Both the position numbers and the translations under genes were made by a program. From Juglans regia (Eukaryota; Streptophyta; Magnoliopsida; Fagales; Juglandaceae): a stretch of 64,000 bases of DNA. The stretch covers positions 12,994,582 to 13,058,581 of the forward strand of contig NC_049914.1 in the NCBI RefSeq assembly GCF_001411555.2. Reading direction: 5' to 3'. The number at the start of each line of letters is the position of its first letter. The first letter of the stretch is position 1. Below are positions 56,310 to 64,000 of the stretch, in pieces. Under the pieces are notes generated by a model. That model made no database searches, had not been told where the DNA came from, and saw nothing but the letters and a program-made list of their open reading frames with translations.

Positions 56310-58499
56310 ATGGAGATTGTGGTATCAATTGTTGGAAAAATTGGAGAATACATTGTTCCTCCTTTCGGAGAACATGTTGGCTATCTAATTTCCTACAAGA
56401 GGAACATCGCGAAAGTAAAAGAGCATTATCAGAAGCTGCTTTTAAAGAGGGAAGCCGTGCAACAATCCGTTAAAGGAGCCAATTGGAATCAAGAAGTAAT
56501 CGCACGTGAAGTTCAGACATGGCAAACAAATGTGGACATAAGAATTGAAGGGCTTCGGAAATTCCTTGAAGAAGATGTTAAAGCAAATACGATGTGCTTG
56601 AATGGGTGGTGCCCAGACTTGAAGTTTCGTTACTCCTTAGGAAAGAAATCTCAAAAGAATACTGAAGCCATAGAGGAGCTATTACAAGAAGGTGAAAAAT
56701 ATGATCGGGTGTTCATCCGTGCTCCTCCGTTGGAAGTAGGATCAACATCCAATGGACGCTTTAAGAATTTCGAGTCAAGAAAGACAAAGATTAATCAAGT
56801 TTTGGAGGCTCTAAGGGATGACAAGATGGACATGATTGCGATATGTGGTATGGGAGGCATCGGGAAGACAGAAATGGCCAAAGAGATAGCCAAAAGAGTA
56901 AAAGGTGATAATTTATTTGATAAAGTTGCAATTGCAGTGGTGTCTCAAAATCCAAACCTGAAGGAGATTCAAGCCGCAATTGCCGAGTGCCTAGGCCCGA
57001 AACTTAATGAAGAGTCTTTATCAGGAAGAGCAGCTCGACTACATTCAACACTAGTGAAGAGTACGAAGGTCCTTATAATACTGGATGATGTTTGGGAACC
57101 ACTTGATCTCGAGGCTATTGGAATTAGTCATGGAGATAAAGATAATAGTTGCAAAATCTTGCTTACCTCAAGAAATGAAGAAACTTGCAATCAAATGAAT
57201 ACTCAGAAGATTTTTCCAATCAAACTCTTGTCTAAAGAAGAAGCATGGAATTTTTTTAGAGAGATGGCAGGTGATTCATGTATTGGTAGCTCCAGTCTAC
57301 GACTAAAAGCCAAAATGGTTGAAGAGGAATGTGGACGTTTACCTATTGCTATTGCAACTGTTGGAAGTGCTATGAAAGACAATAGCAAGGAAAATGAGTG
57401 GGATGCCGCACTTGAGCAGCTTAAAAAGTCTATTCCACAATATATCCCTGGTCTACATCCAAAGGTCTATGCCAGCATAGAGTTCAGTTACATTCATTTA
57501 AAAAGTAAAGATGTCAAGTCGTGCTTTCTTATGTGTTGTTTGTTTCCAGAAGATTATGATATACCTATTGATGATTTAGTAAGATACGGCGTTGGGCGAA
57601 GGTTGTTTGCTGACATTGATACAATAGCAGAAGCAAGGCGAAGAGTCCATGCAATTGTTCATAATCTTAAAAGATCAAATCTATTGCTAGATAGTAGGCA
57701 AAAAGCATTCATTAAAATGCATGATGTTGTAAGAGATGTTGCCATATCAATTGCATCCAGAGATGAAAATGGTTTTATGGTCAGATGTGATGTTGGACTT
57801 GAAGAATGGCCACAGAAGGATACATATGAAGGCTTTGCCGCAATTTCTCTTATGCTTGGAAAAACAACAAAACATCCCAAAGGGTTGAAGTGTCCTAGAC
57901 TTCAGCTTTTGCAACTGTCATCTTCCATTTGTCCACTCCCACCTAATATGTTTGACGGAATGAAGGAAATAAGAGTGTTGTCTTTAGAAAGAATGTCTTT
58001 GGAACGATTGCCACCATCAATTCAGGTCCTTAAGAACCTTCGAATGTTGAAGTTGGAGTATTGTTCTGACAAATTAAAAAATGTGTCGGTAATTGGAGCG
58101 CTTGAGAAACTAGAAATGTTGAGCTTTTGTGGTTCTGAGATCAAAGAGGTTCCGAAGGAAATAGGAAATCTTAGACAGCTGAAGTTGCTAGATCTATCGA
58201 GATGCTATTATCTTGAGCGAATTGCAGCTGGTGTCCTATCTTGTTTATCTCGACTGGAAGAATTGTACGCGTATGAATTTGATAAATGGAAATCTACAGG
58301 AGAGAATGGAGGAGGAATAGATAATGCAAGCTTTGCCGAAATAATCCCGTATTCCCATCAAATGATGGCTTTAGAAATTTCTCTGCCAAGTATAAAGTTG
58401 TTGCCACAAGACTTGCACTTCAAAAACCAAAAGATGAAATTTAGGATAAGAATTGCACCAAGATTTCAATGGCTAAAACTTGATTCAACTTCAGTGTAA
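56310..58499 (+). CDS. CC-NBS-LRR resistance protein (RPS2/RPS5-like), truncated by insertion
   Basis: The 729-codon frame starts at ATG 56310. Residues 1-165 form a coiled-coil N-terminus of the non-TIR type. The NB-ARC domain follows with every expected motif: P-loop GMGGIGKT (180-187), kinase-2 VLIILDDVW (254-262), RNBS-B KILLTSRNEE, a GLPL equivalent GRLPIAIA (342-349), RNBS-D CFLMCCLFPEDYD (405-417) and MHD in IKMHDVVRD (468-476). Leucine-rich repeats begin near residue 540 (LPPSIQVLKNLRMLKLEY; IGNLRQLKLLDLSRCYYL). Known family role: intracellular recognition of pathogen effectors and ADP/ATP-switch signalling. The last codons and stop come from an inserted element at 58495, so about half of the LRR domain is cut off. 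It could be expressed as a truncated NLR. Confidence 0.93.
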   Translation: MEIVVSIVGKIGEYIVPPFGEHVGYLISYKRNIAKVKEHYQKLLLKREAVQQSVKGANWNQEVIAREVQTWQTNVDIRIEGLRKFLEEDVKANTMCLNGWCPDLKFRYSLGKKSQKNTEAIEELLQEGEKYDRVFIRAPPLEVGSTSNGRFKNFESRKTKINQVLEALRDDKMDMIAICGMGGIGKTEMAKEIAKRVKGDNLFDKVAIAVVSQNPNLKEIQAAIAECLGPKLNEESLSGRAARLHSTLVKSTKVLIILDDVWEPLDLEAIGISHGDKDNSCKILLTSRNEETCNQMNTQKIFPIKLLSKEEAWNFFREMAGDSCIGSSSLRLKAKMVEEECGRLPIAIATVGSAMKDNSKENEWDAALEQLKKSIPQYIPGLHPKVYASIEFSYIHLKSKDVKSCFLMCCLFPEDYDIPIDDLVRYGVGRRLFADIDTIAEARRRVHAIVHNLKRSNLLLDSRQKAFIKMHDVVRDVAISIASRDENGFMVRCDVGLEEWPQKDTYEGFAAISLMLGKTTKHPKGLKCPRLQLLQLSSSICPLPPNMFDGMKEIRVLSLERMSLERLPPSIQVLKNLRMLKLEYCSDKLKNVSVIGALEKLEMLSFCGSEIKEVPKEIGNLRQLKLLDLSRCYYLERIAAGVLSCLSRLEELYAYEFDKWKSTGENGGGIDNASFAEIIPYSHQMMALEISLPSIKLLPQDLHFKNQKMKFRIRIAPRFQWLKLDSTSV

Positions 58500-61242
58500 C
58501 ACCCCGTATTTTAGTGTATTTTTTTTTATTTAAAGATTATCTGTTATTAATTTAAAATTTATTCTCTTATTTTAAAATTGTTGGATTTTTAGTTGTGTTA
58601 TTTTTATGATTTTAATTTTGTGAAAATTATTTTTGAAGTTCTTTCTCTAAATTAATTATTTTTATGCGTTTAAATTTCTTCTCAAATTAAATTAACTTGT
58701 TGTGGGGTTTAATTATTTATTTTCATTTTAATCATTACGTTTGAATTATTTTATTTTACTTGTTGTTTTAAAATCGTTTCCGTTGGATTTTTTTTTTGTG
58801 ACCCAAGATTTAAGGATTGGACCTTATTTCTTTCTCTACATTTTCTCTTTCCTCTTTTCTTTTTCTTCTTTTCTTTTTTTTTTTTCCTTTCTTTCTTTTT
58901 CTTTTTCTCCCCCCTGCTTCCCGCGCGGACGTCTATCTCTCTCTCTCTCTCACGCCGTGCAACCGTTCCTCACCCAGCCCGCCGCCGTCGCACCGTCGTG
59001 TGCGACACCGCCCACCCCATCGTGCTCCCCACCGGCCAGCGACCTCCCTCTCCGATTTCCAGCCCCAGCCGCGCCGCCGTTAGCCTCCACGCACCACACG
59101 AAGTCGCGGCATTCCTTGCTCCGCCGTCGCGCCACCTCCGGCCACCATCTCTTCAGCACATCATCCTCGACCTCCCAGCTACCCAATGGACCCAACCCCG
59201 GCTCCGATCCGTCACCGGTGAAGCCCGACCAAGTCCATTTCTGATTTGTGCATTTTTGGCCTAAAACACCCCTTGCGCCGCCACCCACGGCAAACCACCA
59301 CTACCATTGGCTTCACCGACCTCTCTAGGACCTACCCTATCAATTTTGGGTCTTGGTTTGTCCCCGTTGAAAATTGGGTTTTTGAGACCCACGGCCACAG
59401 AGTATTTTACACTGTTACGTTGCTGAGTCGCCACTTCTTGCAGTTTCGTGATCCTTCGAAAATCATTATATAGCAATGTAAGTATTTTTTTCAAAGAATT
59501 CTCGTGAATTTAATGTATTTTTGCACTAGCACATTACACTGTATTTAATTGCTGATTGGTTTTGCCGGACTGAGTCCGAGGAGTAACGGGGTTGATTGGA
59601 TTGGGTGATGGAGTTGTTAGTATGATTGGTTTAGACTATGAGATTTGTTGGCTGTTCGGGTTTAAATATTGGTGTTTTGTGTATGACGTGGGTTGTGGTG
59701 GATATTGGTGATTTTATGAAGTAATGATATACTTTGGGATTATGAGGATTTTTTAAGTTTTGAGAAATTAAGATAGATTATTTTAGAAGCTTAGGCTTAA
59801 ATATGGAAATCCGTAATTGGTTGAAAATTTACGGAAATTGTGTGATTATTTTTTTTATAGGTGACGATTATTAGTCGACTCAACATTTTTTTGAAGAAAT
59901 TTCTGAAAAGCTAAGAAGTCTAGGTAAGCAGGGTTCATATACTAGTTTTGCATAAAAGAAATAAAATGAGGTTGACTTTGAAAATAAACGTGTTTGTTTT
60001 TTAAAAGAAATGAGCTGAAAACAAACTCAGATGTTTATTCTGCATATGCATAAATTCAATATAAGAGAAAGTGTTTTCTGTCATGACTGGTGTAGACATG
60101 AGCTAGTTTTGTGCACTTTGTTTCTGAACTATGTAAAAGAGCGAATAAGGAATTAAAAGTTTTGTTATGAACAAATGAGAATATTTTGTTTATGTTTATC
60201 TCGAACATGTGAAATGATCTGAAGCCTTTCAGTATTTTGTTTTGATATGATGTGTCATCTGAAAACCTTGGCATGAAGTTCTGATTCTGTATATGTTTGT
60301 AATCGGATTTTCGATGAAATCCGTTCTGTTTCTGTTAAGGCCCAGCCACGGGTATAATGGTGGTTTATAACTCTACCACGGGGGTGAAACATGGTATACG
60401 GCCCAGCCACGGGTATAATGGTGGTTTATAACCCTACTACGGGGGTGAAACATGGAAAATGGCCCAGCCACGGGTATAATGGTGGTTTATAACCCTACCA
60501 CGGGGGTTAAACATGGAATATGGCCCAGCCACGGGTATAATGGTGGTTTATAACCCTACCACGGGGATTAAACATGGTATTGTCCCGATGTGATATTAAA
60601 TGAAGATAATATTATAATGTTTCAGTTTAGAAATGCCAACGGATTCTATTTTTGGAATAAGTTTATTTTTCTGAAAATTTCGCTCTAATGATTTTGTACA
60701 AGTTTTGTTTCTGCATTCTGAAAGTAAATGTTTTGTTCGGCTTATCAAATGTTATAAATGCTCATGTTTACATGCTAGTATATGCTCTCTGCTTACTGAG
60801 TTGTTGATAACTCACCCCGTTAATCTTCATAATATTTCAGATGACATCGATGGCTCAGCTGAAGATCAATATTAGAGTCTATGAAGAAGATTAGCATTGA
60901 TTTGTTGTTGGGTATCTCATGATATTAGTGTTGGTGTTGGAGGTTAATTATCTTTCTTAAGTTTGCTTCAATGGATTTAGATGGTTTATGGATACTTATG
61001 TTAATGTTATATTATTTCTAGTTGTTATTTGAGACATGAAGAAGAGTTGATTTTATTTGGGTTGTTGGATTGAATATTGGATAGATGAGTTTATTTGATT
61101 TATTTAATTGAAGTATATACGTTCGATTTGAGGTTTGGAAAAATGGATAAATTCTTGAATTTGGAAGTACTCTAGCCTTGTTAGAGTTGATTATCAGGTT
61201 TTATGAGTTAACTATCCGGACCCTCGGGGTCGGGGTGTTACA
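58495..61242 (+). mobile_element. TGTAACACC/TTACA element, 2.75 kb, TSD TTCAG, inside the NLR
   Basis: Begins TGTAACACCCCGTATTTTA and ends CGGGGTGTTACA, with TTCAG on both sides (58490-58494, 61243-61247). Same family as 52234-55140: shared GGTGACGATTATTAGTCGAC-like sequence, AAGCTAAGAAGTCTAGGTAA (59907), CCACGGG tandem repeats, and ACTGAGTTGTTGATAACTCA (60797). A GC-rich exon-like block lies at 58910-59460. TG...CA ends and the 5-bp duplication suggest a solo LTR or LARD. It interrupts the NLR coding frame. Confidence 0.85.
60339..60580 (+). repeat. 61-bp tandem repeat, 4 copies
   Basis: GGCCCAGCCACGGGTATAAT starts at about 60339, 60400, 60461 and 60522, an exact 61-bp spacing. Each unit holds two CCACGGG cores in different contexts (CAGCCACGGGTA and CTACCACGGGGG). 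Position within the element corresponds to the 30-bp repeats of the sister element. Confidence 0.95.
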
Positions 61243-61427
61243 TTCAGAAGACGAATTGGTGCTCCATGGTGACGCCAGAGATATTGTGGAAAAGCAGGCG
61301 AATATTGGATAAATCTCAAGTTTTGATATTGAATAATATCAAAAACTCAAAAAATATTTTGCATGATTTAGACCGAAAAGGTTTTCCATACTTGAAGGAT
61401 CTTCTAGTTGCTCGATGTGATGATTTA
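61243..61427 (+). pseudogene. NLR LRR segment between two insertions
   Basis: After the TTCAG duplication the NLR continues as EDELVLHGDARDIVEKQANI in the original frame, then meets TAA. The next LRR piece (NSKNILHDLDRKGFPYLKDL, to LLVARCDDL) is in another frame, so a small indel lies near 61300. The segment ends at the TTA duplication of the MITE. Confidence 0.8.
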
Positions 61428-62824
61428 GGCTGTGTTTGGGTAACAGAGATACCTCAACACTTTTCAAGTATTTTCGTACTTTTGAAAATACTTCACATGC
61501 CAAACAACTTAAAATACTCTTAATGGGACCCACAAACTCACTTCAATCTCTACTCATAACTATTCACAAACATTCTATAATACTTATCACTATTATATAT
61601 AAATAAAAAATAAAATCACTATAATATATAAATAAAAAATAAAATCACTATAATATATAAATAAAAAATATTTATCACTATTATATATAAATAAAAAATA
61701 AAATCACTATAATATTTATTACTCTTAAATATAAATAAAAAAATCATTATAATATATATATAATAAAAAATCACTATAATATATAAATAAAAAATAAAAT
61801 CACTATAATATATAAATAAAAAATATTTATCACTATTATATATAAATAAAAAATAAAATCACTATAATATATAAATAAAAAATAAAATCACTATAATATA
61901 TAAATAAAAAATATTTATAGCTATTATATATAAATAAAAAATAAAATCGCTATAATATATAAATAAAAAATAAAATCATTATAATATATAAATAAAAAAT
62001 AAAATCATTATAATATACAAATAAAAAATAAAATCACTATAATATATAAATAAAAAATAAAATCACTATAATATTTATCACTATTAAATATAAAAAAAAT
62101 CATTATAATATATAAATAAATAAAAATCACTATAATATATAAATAAAAAATATTTATCACTATTATATATTAATAAAAAATAAAATCTCTATAATGTATA
62201 AATAAAAAATAAAATCACTATAATATATAAATAAAAAATAAAATCATTATAATATATAAATAAAAAATAAAATCACTATAATATATAAATAAAAAATAAA
62301 ATCACTAAAATATATAAATAAAAAGTAAAATCACTATTATATATAAATAAAAAATAAACTACTATAATATTTATCACTATTATATATAAATTAAAAATAA
62401 AATCACTATAATATATAAATAAAAAATAACATTACTATAATATTTATAACTATTATATATATATAAATAAAATCATTATAATATTTATCACAATTATATA
62501 TAAATTAAAAATAAAATCATTATAATATTTATCATTATTATATATAAAGTAAAATAAAATCACTACAATATTTATTAATATTAAAAAATCACTATAATAA
62601 AATCATTATAATATTTATTACAAAAAATAAAATCACTATAATATTTATGGGACCCACACATTTTTCAACTACCTACTCAAAAGTCAACAACTCAACATAC
62701 TTCACACATCCAAACAACTCAAAATACTTTCAATGGGACCCACAAACTCACTCCAATCTCTACTCATAACTATTCACAAACATTCTCAACACTTCTCAAC
62801 ACTTTTCAACACCCAAACGTACCC
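61428..62824. mobile_element. Tourist-like MITE (PIF/Harbinger type), expanded by a minisatellite
   Basis: The left end is GGCTGTGTTTGGG and the inverse of the right end is GGGTACGTTTGGG; TTA is present on both sides (61425-61427, 62825-62827), the usual duplication for this group. Subterminal sequence is shared: AATGGGACCCACAAACTCAC occurs at about 61522 and again at 62733. At 1.4 kb it is long for a MITE because the interior is an AT-rich minisatellite. No transposase. Confidence 0.85.
61575..62640. repeat. 29-bp AT-rich minisatellite inside the MITE
   Basis: Units built on AAAATCACTATAATATATAA then ATAAAAAAT repeat in about thirty whole or partial copies. Interspersed variants ATATTTATCACTATTATATA give a higher-order pattern of alternating unit types. 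Almost entirely A/T. Confidence 0.9.
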
Positions 62825-63480
62825 TTAGAATATTTTCTCGATGACACTCTACATGTTGCTGCCTTCCCTCTCTCAACAACCTAAGATTTCTTCAGTTATT
62901 TGGGTGCAGTAGTTTGAAACATGTCTTTTCAGTGCCCATAGCGAGCAATTTGGTTCAACTCCAAGACTTAGACATAAGTTCTTGTGAAAATATAGAACAA
63001 GTTTTCTCTTTGGAAGGCGGAGAACATAAGAAGGCATTTTTTGAAATGAATTTGCCGAAATTGAAGATAATGAGTTTTAGCTGTCTACCAAATATAATTG
63101 TATTCCCTAAACTCAGAACCTTCAAACTAGGGGCAGCGCTAAATTTCGTGAGTTTTAATACGGAAGCCTGTCCTATTAAATTGCCATCCATAAAAAGCAT
63201 CAGTTTGCAGGGTTGTCCAAAATTGAAGACATTTGGGTTAGAAACTCAGAGCCGAAGAAAACTAAAGAAAATGGACACAAAACTGGATTCAAGAGTAGTA
63301 CGAGATTCCCCTGATTTTCTTGGTGGATGCCTTGAGTCATGTGTACCACATCGCAAGAATTATAAACCGGTGGTTGTGTCAGATCAAAGCATCAGCAAGA
63401 GATCCAAAGGAAGCTCCTCTGTAGGGCGAACTAAACACTTCAATCGTGGACAAATACCAAATGATCCTGCCACCACACAG
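62825..63480 (+). pseudogene. NLR LRR segment after the MITE
   Basis: Excluding the MITE and one TTA, the frame joins as DDL then EYFLDDTLHVAAFPL. It then loses frame near 62870-62905, where a small deletion appears to have removed part of one repeat. From 62905 a good frame resumes: CSSLKHVFSVPIASNLVQLQ (a typical late LRR of this NLR class), then a divergent C-terminal part with VPHRKNYKPV. It ends at a splice donor CACACAG/GTCTGT at 63480. Confidence 0.75.
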
Positions 63481-63710
63481 GTCTGTAACTCTTTGTTCAC
63501 ATTTTCTACCATTTTTATTGTGTACGCATTCCAGTTTTTTATTCTTATGAGTTAAATATCGTTTTACAAAGAAATGACACGACGCAGTATACATTCCAAT
63601 TCTTATTTCTTTTGTCTCATAATGGTAAAAAAAAAAAAGTCCTATTTCAAAATGTTCATGTCTTTTTCTGTTCAAGTGGTATTTGTTAACAATTTTTAAT
63701 ATTTTAATAG
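63481..63710 (+). other. NLR intron
   Basis: Donor GTCTGT at 63481 and acceptor TTTTAATAG ending at 63710. Removing it joins TTQ with VTLTKQEQ in frame. Intron content is T-rich. Confidence 0.65.
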
Positions 63711-64000
63711 GTTACATTGACTAAGCAAGAGCAAAGTGTGACTGAAGAGACTGACAATCAAGTAAAGATATGGTCTCTTATCCAATCCAACTTGGTTGAG
63801 AGTCTGCAAAATCTAGAAAGACTTGATGTAACTGCTTGTGATTTATTGGAAGTGATATTTCAACTAGAGGGACTGCTTGTTGAGGAAAGCCAGCTTGTCT
63901 TCGACAATTTGACAGAGTTAAGTTTATTCTCCTTATCGAAGTTGGTGCATATATGGAAGAAGGGTCCACAACAAATTAGAGGCTTCGGTAACTTGAAAGT
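63711..64000 (+). pseudogene. NLR 3' exon, continues beyond the window
   Basis: The frame is open to the window end: ETDNQVKIWSLIQSNLVESL, then LRR-like NLERLDVTACDLLEVIF and LVFDNLTELSLFSLSKLVHI. This is characteristic of the repeated late LRRs in RPS2-like NLRs. It belongs to the gene that starts at 56310, now separated by two insertions. Confidence 0.8.

Noticed and set aside
58741..59288. Proline/serine-rich frames on both strands
   Set aside because: Same kind of GC-rich, C/T-rich block in the sister element; no domain, and open on both strands.

Overview
The window is plant nuclear DNA. It is AT-rich, it has spliced GT-AG genes, and it carries several plant-only families: CACTA (En/Spm) transposases, a FAR1-type MULE derivative, plant L1-type LINEs with a C-terminal RNase H, Ty1/copia and Athila-like gag remnants, and a CC-NBS-LRR (NLR) resistance gene. 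A woody eudicot, possibly Fagales, is my guess from the flavour of the proteins; the sequence does not prove it. Almost all of the window is mobile DNA. The only host-type gene of weight is the NLR at the right end, and it is broken by insertions. I see no tRNA, rRNA or CRISPR.

Layout. 1-2636: GC-rich repeat pieces and MITE-like sequences in AT-rich DNA. 2640-15691: a complete 13.05-kb CACTA element, with CACTACAACA termini and a 3-bp AGT target-site duplication. It holds an antisense accessory gene (3245-4431, promoter near 5301), an 8-copy 183-bp tandem array, blocks of the palindrome ACGTTCGAACGT, a 112-bp tandem array, a long foldback, and two spliced transposase genes (9474-13147 and 13249-14934). 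Each transposase gene has one nonsense codon in my spliced reading. 17.6-24.06 kb: a probable decayed MULE holding a FAR1-like pseudogene, which runs into a 100-N assembly gap, and a small two-exon GRF zinc-finger gene on the minus strand. 24.7-30.35 kb: a nearly full-length LINE with few lesions.

30.35-38.64 kb: repeat pieces, two LINE fragments, a short MITE with a 7-bp duplication, and a copia gag/protease/pre-integrase remnant. This remnant stops where a second, deleted and inverted CACTA copy (about 38640-44416) begins. 44.8-46.0 kb: a roughly 505-bp tandem repeat of antisense Athila-like gag sequence. 46.07-51.94 kb: LINE sequence in two opposite-facing halves, which may be a 5' inversion. 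52234-55140 and 58495-61242: two related elements that start TGTAACACC and end in TTACA, each with a perfect 5-bp duplication (AACAA, TTCAG). The second sits inside the LRR part of the NLR that starts at 56310. A Tourist-like MITE (61428-62824, TTA duplication) sits in the next LRR segment, and the NLR runs off the window end.

How the parts relate. The CACTA transposases would act on the CACTA ends and probably bind the subterminal repeats, as TnpA does in En/Spm (family knowledge). The second CACTA copy has lost the transposase region but keeps the accessory gene, in broken form, and the palindromes. The NLR keeps all its NB-ARC motifs but could make only a truncated protein.
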